DNA of 64,000 nt from Acanthosoma haemorrhoidale. Its lineage: Eukaryota; Arthropoda; Insecta; Hemiptera; Acanthosomatidae. The position numbers were made by a program, and so were the translations under genes. The notes beneath the pieces were generated by a model, which did not search any database, had not been told where the DNA came from, and saw nothing but the letters and a program-made list of their open reading frames with translations. The stretch is taken from positions 81,489,189-81,553,188 of the forward strand of contig OV884009.1 in assembly GCA_930367205.1 (NCBI GenBank), written 5' to 3'. Of the stretch, positions 48,684 to 60,981 are shown piece by piece (positions within the stretch are counted from its first letter, which is position 1; each line of letters starts with the position of its first letter).

Positions 48684-49515
48684 TGTCGGGTCGTCACGAG
48701 GTGGGTGCCTAGTCACCCTAGCCCTGGTGACGAAGTGAGGGTTGATTAGGCTATGACCTGGACAATTGCTTCATGACAGGTCTTAATATCTGACTCCATA
48801 TTTGATAGGTATGTGCCTCGACAGTGCACTATGTTCAGGAGAAGAGGAACAGGGTAGGTAGTTTATGTGGTCTTGGAATGACCACGAATTCACACTCGGT
48901 ATCTGAGGGTAGGCGAAAACCGTCCGGATCCCAAAGGTGAGTGTAAACCGGAGAGGCAGACTGAATTGCCGTGGGAGACACTACTAGGTAAAGTTTGTAG
49001 GGCCACGGCAACCGTTGACCACGAGGGAGAGGTCTATCCCAAGGAGCTGCTAGTTTTAGCGAGACGAAGGAAGAGAATCCCACTAGAAGAGTGTGGGGTC
49101 TGACAAGGACTAAAACATAGCGAGGTTAGGAAGAGAGATCCAGAGGTTTTCATAAATAAGTAGGCCAAGTCTTGAAACATCAGTGCAGCTGCAGATCCAC
49201 CAGTTAGAGAGCCGTAGTTAGAATGATTTACAGGCCATAACCAGGCCGTACTTATACTCAGTGGTGGCTCGTTCGTAGCCAATGATCTAAGGCGTTAATC
49301 TGGGTCGCCTGCTACCTGCTCTACCCTTCCAGCCTCTAACTAGTTTTTCGCAGCTGCGTCTTTTATTGTTTACAATATTTACACTGGCATGACTAATGGC
49401 TTGGTAATGTTATTTACATTTGTTTAAATTAATTTACAATATATTATAACCAATTTACAATATATATACAATAGAGTATAGGGTGATTTATGTCATGTAG
49501 TTAGTGGTCGCTACA
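48684..49515 (-). mobile_element. Solo LTR of a retrotransposon (LTR-2)
   Basis: An 832-bp LTR in minus orientation. On the plus strand it runs from TGTCGGGTCGTC to GGTCGCTACA. ACCAG is duplicated perfectly at 48679-48683 and 49516-49520. Its ends match LTR-1 (845-1698): the first block TGTAGCGACC(A/G)CTAA and ATCACCCTATACTC, and the 3' blocks GAACATAGTG, ATACCTATCA, GGAGTCAGATATTAA and CCAGGGCTAGGGTGA. Sense-strand CAATAAAAG (around 49360) and TATAAG (around 49253) are candidate poly(A) and TATA signals. Two 82-residue minus frames inside it are by-products of its higher GC content. Confidence 0.88.
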
Positions 49516-50223
49516 ACCAGAAAAGCCACGGTTGAATTACAATCGCTTTTGTTCCGTTAATATGCTTCGTAAAATTATACGAATCATGGACTTGGCAGAT
49601 CTCTCGGTCCAACGATTTTGGTGTCTAAAGAACAAACCAATCTTTTACTTACCGAATTTAGTTTTATTTTGTATTTATTTCTTTTACTTTATTATATAAA
49701 GTTAAAGTGGATCGAAACATCAATCGTTCGTTGGTTCATACCTGTCAAATCCACTGGATCATTCTGGTGTATAATACTATTCAGTAAATTTATAACTTCT
49801 GAATTATACAACCGAAGGAAACTCATCTCTCCCGGAGCGAGGGATATTCCCATCGACCTAAAGTTTCATGAGGAATGGAACTTTTAAGAAGTTTTAAAAG
49901 GAGTAGGGGGAAAAAAGTATATTTTCGGGATCCATTCTGCTTAAGAATCATATTAAACATCATTTGGATGAAGACGAAAAGTTTTCAGTTAGGTCAACAT
50001 TAGCTGTTCTCATGTCCGATTTGGCCTTCTGATTGCCCACAATCGAGAACACGAGTTATATTAACCTTTCTCGACCCTCCCCCAAACAATCGTTCGTATA
50101 AATTATTCTAAAAGTTATTTCATTAGTGAAATATTTGAAAAACTAGAAGATTGATTCAAGGAACAAAAATAAATTAAATATTAATAATTATCGGTTAATG
50201 GGGAAAAAAAAAGTTAGTTAGGT
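49516..50223. other. AT-rich DNA without a recognised gene
   Basis: One 89-residue plus-strand frame (49618-49887) of no known family. Nothing else is seen. Confidence 0.5.
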
Positions 50224-50380
50224 GGGAGCACCATCCACATTGGTGTTTGGCATGAATAGATAGGGTGTTTGAACTATAATCAAAAGGTCCCGGGTTAAAA
50301 TCCAGACAAAAGCACTTTAAATACCACTTTGGTATAGTAATACATGATTAAGTACATTTTAACTGCCTGATTAAAAAAAC
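50224..50380 (+). mobile_element. tRNA-derived SINE relic, copy 1
   Basis: A tRNA-like anticodon and T-arm region, GAACTATAATCAAAAGGTCC followed by CGGGTTAAAATCCAG (a B box with a mutated core). The downstream AGACAAAAGCACTTTAAAT aligns with the corresponding stretch at 54600. An A-rich run at 50371-50387 may be the tail. The A box is not convincing. Confidence 0.55.
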
Positions 50381-53300
50381 CGAAAAAATGGTAAAGTTAC
50401 AAATAAAAACAGATTGTAGGCACACGAAAGTTGTTTTAATCAATTAACCAATCCGATATGCCAAAAAAGAAAACAAAATAAGGTTACTTGGCTTTAAAAT
50501 CATTTTAAATCGATACATTTATAAATCGTGGATATCTTTTTAAGCAAATAAAAATAAATACTTTTATTGTTATTAATCAGAACTTTTATTAATGTATTTA
50601 CTTAATGAATGAAAGTTAATGAATTTATTTTAAGCAATTTTGAAGTTGGAATTAGAATATATTATATCACGTCAAAGAAAGGTAACATTGAAATATTCAA
50701 GACATATGTAATATTTGCAGCATAAACAGTAGAAATATAAGAATACAAAAAATGCGCGGAGTACATTCTAATATTAGGTTAACAATGATTAGTGATAAAA
50801 ATAAAAAATAATAAAATGATCCCCCAATCAAAACAGACGCAACATTAATAATGAAATAAGTTGAAAACAACATGTGATCTAAACAATAGGTAATTGTTGA
50901 ACACACGAACACTTATTATTAACGTTATAAAAACGTACTAGTTATATGATTTTAAAACGTAACTAATCAAATGGTTATAATCTTTAATTTGTATAATTTT
51001 TGGACTTTCTAATGATAACAATTTTTCTTATATCGGTATTTGTAATGTGTTAGGGCGAAATAATAAAAATGGATCAATTTCTATCTTTACTAGATAAAGC
51101 TCTTCATGTAAAATCTAAGAACCTTATATACACTAACGAATAAGGTGGCTGTTTTCTAGTTTTATAATATATCATATTAAAAAGTACAATTTAGTTTGGC
51201 CTCAGCGTAGAAGTCGTCAGAGCGAAATACCCAGAGATTGACCATTTGACCATGAATGACCATATCCGTGGAACCACAATGGGTCTCGTCTCTATTGTCC
51301 GTTGTATTAGCACACATCATTTATCCTTTCAGTCATTTCAAATAAAAATTAGGAATTGTTAAATTAGGAAGAAATAGCCTAGAAATGTACGAACTAGGTG
51401 ACATCAAGTCTCAAACAACTAACAAAATCTAGGAAACAAAAATAAAATAATATACGTATGATAACCAAAATAACTCTCTAAGAATAAATAATTGACAAAG
51501 CAAGGTACACTGCAATATTTAAGTTGCACGAAGCACCCAAAGATAATCATATTATAGATATTTCAAAAGTAATAACTTTAAAATTTATAGATAAATGTCT
51601 ACATACCGAGAATCCATTGCTTCAACATACTGCTAACATAGATAAGCTGCTCAAACATACGCGCATAGGGCATACTATGTAATGAAAAATATGTTTATAT
51701 TGCTATCTAGTTTCTTATTAATATTTTTTCCTAAATTAAAATTGATATGTACCTCAATAAAGACTGTATTGATAGTAAAAAAAAAAACATTCTTAGAACA
51801 AATGCATATTAGCTTAGCATTTTTTTTATTATGCAACTATTGTAAATAAATCCGTTTGTGAAAAACTATCTTTTGAGACGTTCCATTCCCCTTTTCTTAA
51901 ATAGTTTTTGATGTTCAGCAGACAGATTATTTATTTAGTAGGAGTTGTAGCCAGGAAATCGGATTAGCTGGTTGGACCCGTGATGTTTTCATTCTCTCTT
52001 GATGTGAGTGGCAATACGAAATGGAAAATATTTAGTATTGCTTTTTTACCGTTGATGGATTTGCTATAGCCCTTAATTGATGATCTTGAAACGGAAGCAC
52101 TTGAAGTGTAACAGAAGCACTTCAGAAGAGCGAAAATTTCCGGCATTGTGAAAATTGAAACTACGAATGAAAAAGGTTTATTTTTTATAAATCGGCTTTA
52201 CTTCTGAAGGGTGGCTGTGTATTGAATATTGGATTTGTTTATTTTTAATGGAGAAATATCTTAAATTATCACTATTATTGGCATACTTTGATACAGTTCA
52301 ACAATGATATACCGTATAATTATGTTCACAACAACAATGATAAGTAAAATTGTCCTTCATAGCCTTTTTTGTTGTATTGAATCGTATAAATACCAATAAG
52401 TTTGTATATACTCGATTCTTGAACATTTATCGGTCAACATAAAAACCATCCCTAGTCAAACTCTGCTTAACGTCGACCAGACGAGGAGCCGTAAAAGTGA
52501 AAGAAATGAATCGGGCCAACCAGGGGCATTGATCCATAATTATACCCTAATTGAACCCTTAGAAGGGGAAAGAGTGGGGGAGAGTTTAATGAATTAGTTT
52601 GGCATTTTTCCAGCCTGTCAATTGCAGTCTTTATCGCTAAAAGGTTAGGTTTCATTATAATTACCTAATTATTTTTCGAGATGTTTTCAGCCAGATCTCA
52701 CAAATATATTAAATCCCTTACTTTATTATGTGTAACTTTTATTTACACATTTTATGATGACCGTTGTCCTCGCGCGATAATCTTCTTAGTTCTTTTTAGG
52801 GTTGCATTGATTTTTTTTTTCAGAATCAGAAATTTTGTTAGTGTTTTTACTCGTGTACCTGTCAGTTTGTTTTGGTTTTATTAGTCCACTGTTAAAGGGA
52901 CGTGGACATTTAATTAGGGGTCTCACATTAAACTATGAGAAAATGGAAAATATAGACTCCATAAAATATGAAATAGTTAATTATCTAGTTTGTAAAAATA
53001 AAAATATTTCTGAAATTTTGACACTCGTATCAAAATTAAAGGTCAAATAGTCCTGATTTCGTTGGTCAATTTTCGTCCAACTGTAATCACTAGAAGTCAC
53101 TAAAACTGTCATTCTCTAATTTAACAAATATAATGATGTTTTTTAGAGACATGATATGTTTTGTAGTAATTGCTCCTAAAGCCCAGCTAGAATTAAAACA
53201 AGCCCAAGAAAAATATTAATAAACTAATTAGTAATTAAAAATAATGAGTTATCTATCATAGTGAATAGGGCATCAAATCGGTTAATAATGTCTAACAATC

Positions 53301-54554
53301 GTTGGAGAAAATTGAACTATACTTCTTACCTTCAAATTGCTTTAAACAGTATATTGGCATTCTTTTTTTTTTAAATAAATAATAACTATTACACAATGCA
53401 TACCTTTTTTAAGAATGATGAACTGAGAAAAAATTTATAGTGATAATATTCAGATTGCATAATTTTCATACCCTTAGGGAGAGGTTCTACTCTCATTTAG
53501 ATTCTTTCGTTTGCTATATATATATATGTTCTATGATTTCTGTCGTAAAATCGATTTTGAAAAAATAAACCGGCATGCTTTGTTAAAAATAATTAGCTTA
53601 ATTTATTTATCCTGATTTAAGTAAAACTATATTTACACTGCGTGAAAATTAAATTTTCACAAAAAAGATTATGTTTCTCTCCAAAATTTTTTTGTTTATT
53701 GTTACAATAATGCACATTTAGGCATCCAAAGAGGTACGATTGATATATTTAAATTCATTGCTCTAATATTACATTATCGCATAACGATCGGGTATAATTT
53801 ATACTGCTCACAGTAGTTTGCTTTGTTGTGAGGTATAGAGTAGAAATGTCGTACTATCTTAAGATGTTAAAAAAAATATTTTGTCTATCATGGAAAAATT
53901 ACCAATTCGGTATGCAACAATGGACGAATGAAATAGTGAATTTAATGATAATATGGCGAATTCTCAACGGATGACGGATGAAAAAATGATATTTTCACAC
54001 AGAGTAAAAATAGAGGTTCTCTTTTTAAAGTTTTTTGCCCTTTAAAATATAACTCTATATTGGTAAAATGATTATTGTGTGTCATTAATAATTGGCATTA
54101 TGTTGTAATTATTAGATTCTTCCACTACAGATTGTCATGGGGTAGAGGAGGTTAGATGAAAGCAGTAAGCATTGGCGTGAAGAGGGTAGGGACAAGGGGG
54201 AAGGACCGGGATTAAACTGTGAAGTTGGAGGATTAAGTATCTACCTCAGGGGTCATAAAGTAGATTGGAGTTGAGCTTTCTACAGATAAGCCTCATGACA
54301 GCCACCAACACTTGGACAACTTATTGAAACCTAGAACTTAGTTTAACCGCCTACAATTAGGATAAGTACGCCCTCCACAGCCCCAGTTGTCGGATCTCAT
54401 AAATGGTCCCATCAACCGCATTGCCTAACTGATTCGCTAACGAGTGATACAAAAACTTTAGTACAGGCACCGTAATCAGAATTTTCATAGTTTATTATTC
54501 ACTCGGGACGAGTCGACTATTGGGAGAAGCTACTTAGATGCAGATGACGTCACT
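50381..54554. other. AT-rich DNA without a recognised gene
   Basis: All frames are 60-71 residues. It contains a TA run at 53515-53527. A denser patch at 54120-54540 is unidentified. Confidence 0.55.
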
Positions 54555-54690
54555 GTAAGAAAACCTGGACGGAAACCGGATGGTTTCAGGTTCAAATCCA
54601 CGACTAAGACACTGTATTTATAACATCAAAAATATCTTAAATCAAATATAAATTGACTAAACTACTGAACGGAGGAAGTTGAAGCTATTT
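54555..54690 (+). mobile_element. tRNA-derived SINE relic, copy 2
   Basis: A good B box, CAGGTTCAAATCCACGAC (54591-54608), is followed by TAAGACACTGTATTTATAAC, alignable with copy 1 (AAATCCA-GAC-AA-GCACT). Part of the A box may lie near 54540 but is degraded. Confidence 0.5.
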
Positions 54691-57600
54691 GTGTTTATAC
54701 TGACTTATAACGAAAAATGCCCTTGTAGTGAACAAAACCTATTGCATTGTAGACCACTGGACGGAACAAGACAAAAGGTAATATTATTGGTGGCACATGG
54801 CCTTTTCAGAAGCAGAGTTTAATCAATGATTACATTAAAGTGTCAAACCCATTTTTGAGTTTATAGACTACAGTCATAAAATATGATTCAACAATTACGT
54901 CTTTATGTTTATTTGCCATTATTTAAGTATTAGTTTATTGTTATGTTCTATTTTACGATTATTATTTTTTATTTTATTTCTTACAATGTATTATAATATA
55001 GTTTATATTGTTATTTAAAAAATTTAATAAATGATCGTACATATATTATCTAATATATATAGCATGTAGTTTAAATAAAGGTATTTACTTATAAGTATAT
55101 ATCTTTATGTATTACCAGGGACTTTATATTCAGCTATGTATTTAGATCGGGCGGATCATTTTTATAGGATATTGTCTTTGGTTCATGAAGGAAAGTCATT
55201 AGATTTTCATTGAATTTATTAATGTACGGCGATTTGACATACTATTCATGTACCGACAAAAGATAGAATGTTAGTGATTCAACTATTATTAATCAGAATA
55301 CAGTAAGTAGTCGACGTAACTGTAACATAGTTAATGCAAAGATCCAGCTAAAGGAAAAAAGTGGAACGGGGGAAACAGATATTAGATAGAATATAAAAAT
55401 ACAATAATTATAAAAATAAGTCTAGTAAGTACTTTGTGAAATGTAACAAATTCACAATATAGTTATACAATACACCAAAAATAGAAATGAAAATAAATCA
55501 AGAGTATGTATTGTGTGCATAAATATTTTCTCACATGATTACGAATTCAATTTGGTTATAAAATAGGGAATGCAAAAACATTTTCTGCATATATATTTTT
55601 ATAAAAAAAATATGTGAGAAAATCATTTATTATAATGATTAATAGTAGAACCACAAAACAAACATAATTATCTTATATTCAGTATTTAATGAATTTTTTT
55701 TATTATATTTTTCAGGTAAGAAATAGGCATGTTATTTGGTTGAGTTCAACGCATGTGAGTATGTAATTTTAACCTAACGTAACTACGCTTGAAAACCTTT
55801 CAAATTTGTTTCAAAGAAATAGACCATTTCCAAAATATGTGCTGGAGGATATCAAATGTCGGTGGGTGTTTATTAAACAATGTATTCAAAACGTCAATAA
55901 ACAAAGCGAATCGAGATATATTTGATTTCTGTCCCCTAATATTGCCTGAGGTTATAAATAGGAAGGAAAATAAAACACTTCTGCCGGTGATCAAAATGCC
56001 TGTTCAGATTGAGTGATAAACACTTTTAGGCGTGGATAAAATAAGCATCAACTACCATGTACAAAAATTTGGCATAGACAGGTGAATTTTGTCAGTCAAT
56101 ACAACCTCAAAAAAGTGACTATATATTTATAAAACAATTCCACGCTTATTTAAGGACAGGAGCCAAAATTCCAGCTGGCAAAAAATAAATGAAAACTGCT
56201 CACAATTGCTCCCATTAGAGACAAAACGATTATAAAAAAATAAAAATAAATATATCGTTTCTGGGTGTTCAAGTCATGTATATTGTGGATTAGGAAATGA
56301 TTCTATTTATATTTGATGATTCAGAATAATTTTTTGAAAAGATTGCTTTTTGAAAATATATATAAATTATCATCAATGAGTAAAGATGATTTAGGATGAA
56401 TTATGGTTCGTGTGCTTTTATGCCTACATACGAACCATAAACAAATTACTAAAACTATGTCTGCGAATTAAAAAATGTTTATATAATTACACCATTTTTT
56501 TTTGTAAAATTAAAATCACTTTATAACTTATCGCCATATCAATTATTGTTACTATTGGTATTGAGAATTTGGAAACTGGATTAATCTAATTACAATTAAG
56601 CGACTAATTGCTGTGAAATACTGATTGCCTATTCATTGTAGACCCCATTAATTGGTGGGTTGTACTAGTAAACTCTACCAGTATATTGTTACATGTTATT
56701 TTCATCGAAGTAATTTAAGTGACCAAAAAGGTTTCTTCTAAGTGGTTTCTTCTATACGAAAATATTTTCTTTAATTTATCTTTTGTTGATTAATTTATTT
56801 TTAAATGGGAATATCAACAGTGCAGGTGTATTACAAACTCGATGGCTCTCACATGTTTGGGCTCGGGGGTTGGGGGTTGTTTTCAACTCTCTTGTGCCGA
56901 TATAACTTACTCTACAATGTATTCGTGACAATGTATGCAATAAGGAATATGACCTAGTCTAAATTTTATATGGCATAGCTGTATATCATATATACATGTA
57001 TGTGGAGGGAATACCTAGATATCCAAGGATAAGCCATAAATGTGGTATAATAAAGTAATAATAATAAATGATTTTATGATGAAATGTAATAGTTGACGAT
57101 GTACAATAATATATTGCAGTTATGCTTTCTGTGATTACTTCTAATGAGCAAGAAATTATTATCTACCTGAATGTTGCTAATAACTAATGTCTTGGATATT
57201 ACTGAGACCGGCGTCTGAACGGGTTGACCTGCTACATCGGCAGGAACACATAAGAGACGTTTATTTAGCCAGAAGTATAACTTCTCCATGGAACTCCATG
57301 GAGATACTCCACTCCATTTTGTTCGATGGCACTTGAGTTGGTCACTTACAATGTACCAGCCACACATTCACAAGTCTGTATCGCCTATAGACGGGACCTT
57401 CCTTTAAGGTACGCCTTCTCGCTGTACTATCTCTTATATTAGAGCACACAGACAGAAAGCACAATTAAAAGCAGAGCTTCAAAAATTATGTCCATGATAA
57501 GGTATCCTAGTTTCATGCAAACCTTGCGTATTGGTATATTACCTACCTTTAAGTAGTGGAGTTATGCCTTGATGACAATATCTTCCACCCTGGTGTTTCC

Positions 57601-58510
57601 ATTTCTGCAAAAGAAGTATCATCACAAGATATATAATTAAATATATTTTCGTCTTTGACCATTATAAAAATAACGTCTTTAGTTGCTCTCACTCGAATAA
57701 AGAACTCAGTACCGGAGGACCGCTTTAATGTGGTTTTTTCGAAATGGGAAATGGTTTGATTTTTTAATTTTTGTGAACTAGCTGGATACACTGTTGTGTG
57801 TAAGGGATGAACTCCGCAGTAGGGGTGCATTGATCGCCAATAACTTCGTATATGGGCTGGAAGTCGGGTTGAATGGTGTACAGCATTTGTCAATTAGGTA
57901 CTGACAGGAGGATCTAGCGTCGGCCTTGCATGAATACAGATTGTCCTGCGAAGGATTTTGCGAGGTGCCTTTTATTTGTTAAGTTGCCCTTAAAAGTATA
58001 TTTTTGTATAAACTCAAATTTCAACGCTGTTACTGATTGAAGCCACTCATCCAGGGCGTACTGTTTTTGAGCATTGATAAGCAACATTATCATATTTAAC
58101 ACTTTTGGACAATGACTTCCCAAATTAAGCCCTAAAAACATTAAACAGGAAACTTCCGGAGTTTCACTAAACATTTTAATGAGATATAATAGTGAGATAT
58201 TATTAATTATACACTTTTAAGACCGGAACTATACTTAAACAAGACCAACAGTATATATGACACCTGATAATATGTCTTGTTTGAGCAGCGTTAGGACCTG
58301 TTTTATAGGATAAGTTAGTAGGAGAGGAAGTTATCTACTTAATAACAAGGTATGCCTGAAATCTTCTAGCTTATTGAGCGAATTAAAGCAACCAGTATTT
58401 AATGATACCTCAATGGTTTCCAAGCTGTTTGAGCGATATTTATTTTTAATGCTATGCAGAGGTTTTCCCATAAGTAGGGCTTCTAGATAATCAGAATCAT
58501 TTATGTGTAA
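54691..58510. other. Gene-free stretch, AT-rich, with one denser block
   Basis: 57070-58180 is less AT-rich and carries three minus-strand frames of 97, 114 and 86 residues; the last two follow each other in different frames. I find no domain in any of them. They could be a decayed unknown gene or mobile element, or chance. Confidence 0.4.
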
Positions 58511-58600
58511 GATGTGGATTTGGGAGGTCTCTAGGATGTTTGTAAATATTGTATGAATGAGCGAGGGAACGAAAAATTGTAAATATGGTGTGAGTAATTT
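58511..58600 (+). mobile_element. Dispersed repeat family R, copy G (fragment)
   Basis: Plus sense: GATGTGGATTTGGGAGGTCTC, TGTAAATATTGTATGAATGA, GCGAGGGAACG and TGTAAATATGGTGTGAGTAA. Both internal units are kept. The 5' GC-rich half and the 3' AATAAAG end are missing. Confidence 0.75.
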
Positions 58601-60837
58601 TACCTTAGAAAAAAAAAGATATGTAAGAAACACATAACATCTTCGCTTCTCGTGTGTTGTTGCCATCTGATTTTGAAATGTAAGTTTTGTCTACATAGAC
58701 ACCACCCCAGTTTTTATAACTTAGCTTTAATAACAGTCTTGCATTGCTATCAGGTCTTTACAGTTGGACGTTATGACAAATTGGTGACCATTATTTGAGA
58801 AGGACACATTTCAGATCTGTTTAATGCAATGGTAATCCAACTTATTTCTTCCGCTAAAACTCCTCTTTTATTTTATCAGGAATGTGGGAGTTGTCAAAGC
58901 AGTCTGTGTTATTATTTGTTATTGTTGGCAACAGTCACGAGCTATGATATTAATTGTGGTAATACACTTTATTTTATGAAATGCAATCCACAACCATCAA
59001 AACAGACAGAAATTTAAACGTGAATGTTTAATAGTCTATCTAGATGTAAAATGTCATAATTGCGAATCATTTGAGTGAGTATAAACATAAACCTCATTAG
59101 TGTTAATAAAACAAAACGTATTACAATAGGGACACATCCCTTGACAATCTGCTGATTGTTAATAATTTAATTCAGTTTCACAGTTGAAATCAACCAAACA
59201 CAACAAGGTTGATATTGATATTTCAACTCCTCCTGAAGTAGCTCCTGCCACACAATAGGCGCGAATATCGTTTCATCAGTCATGTTTGTCTAAACGACTA
59301 AATTATTATCGGGGTGAATGTTAGCTTAGCCCTTGGGGTTGGAGGAGGGGGTGAAAGGACGCTTTCTACTCGTAACTTCACCAACGTGGTAATTCGAAAT
59401 AACTATAATCCTGAAAACAGTCGATTAAATTGGCCCTAACCTTCTGTGCCGACCACAAAGTAAGATGCTTTACTCTCACACAGATATAAGTCAACTGCAT
59501 TTGTCTGATGTCGGGTTCTACGAAAGTATCGGTAAAACTAATTAAATCGATCTGAAATTATAAATATATGTTAAATATCACCCTGGCCTACGCTGTTTTT
59601 GTTATTATAGAATAACAGAAAGTATGTGAACAAAAAATAAACGTGGAAAACTTCCTTGAAAATAGCCTGTGCCAAGCAGCTAATTAATATTAAACAGTAT
59701 TGGACTGAGGACTGACCCTAGCTCAAGTACTTTACTTATCTTTTTCAATATTTCTGTGCTACCCCTGTACTTGGCATTTATGAAGAGTTGGATCTTAAAA
59801 GTTGTGTTCCATGCCACCAAGTTGGTGGATGACCTAATTAGTGAAATCGGTAATATCATGTATTGGGTCTTTAATACAAGGTAAAACAGTGTTTCAAATT
59901 TACTAAAAGTGGTTGATAATAACAATTAGTCTGAACTTTCTGAGATAGTCACCAGGTTTCTCCTTCTTCAGAGCGGGGAACTAATGTACGTTTAACTATA
60001 TATCTGGCAACTCCCAAACTCATATTAACAAACTTTACTACAATAGTTTTGTATTTTGGTCAAATAAATTTAAGGTATTCTTAATAAATGGCGTCTACTC
60101 CAACAGAGTTACCATTTTTGGCGCTACAAAGAAATGTTACCAAGTTCGCTTTCAGATAAAAAGTTATTCATAGTATGAAATTAGTTTCCATCCCAGCAGG
60201 TATGGATTTCCGAATTTATAGCTTTGGATTTAGGTTTGAAGTTGAGATTGGCCAAGGCAGTGCAGACATCGTTGCCAATGTCTTCCATTGTTATTAGCAG
60301 CTTGTCTTAGTGCACTATTAGTTCAAAATTATTGGCCCCGTACTACTTATTCGCCAGGAAATAAGCTTAGGGGTTTTGAACCATCTCTCCTAAGATCCAG
60401 ACGGACTAGGAAACTTTTGTAAGTCTCTCTTATGATAGTGAGCTTGTTCCCCTCTAGGATAGCATTATATTCTCTCAGTATTACACAATCAATAACTATT
60501 TAAGAAACTAATGTGGAATTCTTAAAAGTAACTGTAACTATTAATTGGCGAATCTTTAATTTTTAGCTATTCTGTTATTTATGTATTAAAAGAAATAAGA
60601 TGTGGAACATAATTGACTTATAAAAAATGGATTAAATTGTGATGCATAGAACATTCAAGATTATGAAACTATCAATAAAACGGGCTTGAGCAGAACTGTA
60701 TACCTGCCTCGTGACTTCATGGAAGTCACTGTTGGTTCCTTTTTAAGTAAGCAACCGCATCCCTTCAAGACCTCCCTCCCTTCTTCCCAGAATCTTACCC
60801 TTTTCTAATACATATATGTCTCAGCTTTAGCCCCAGT
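58601..60837. other. AT-rich DNA without a recognised gene
   Basis: Open frames of 62 and 81 residues only. Nothing recognisable. Confidence 0.55.
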
Positions 60838-60981
60838 ATACACTCGTCCCTAGACATCCACCCAGTATGTAGTAACGTAACTCTTAATATTTGTATATAC
60901 CAGTGTTTTGCTTGTACTTCATAATAAAGCTTTTCTTTCTTTTCGTTTAAAATACTCTCCTCTACAAAGATTATTTAACTG
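60838..60981 (+). repeat. Dispersed repeat S, copy 2
   Basis: The partner of 37798-37932. This copy keeps an AATAAAG signal at 60923-60929 and the shared tail CTCTCCTCTACAAAGATTAT. It is about 10 bp longer because of a TTTCTTTCTTTTCG insertion after the signal. Confidence 0.7.

Noticed and set aside
48835..49282. Two overlapping 82-residue minus-strand frames
   Set aside because: They lie inside solo LTR-2 and do not continue past it; they resemble no protein.
57284..57303. Palindrome-like CTCCATGGA / CTCCATGGAG
   Set aside because: It is better read as a short direct repeat around CCATGG; nothing else supports a function.
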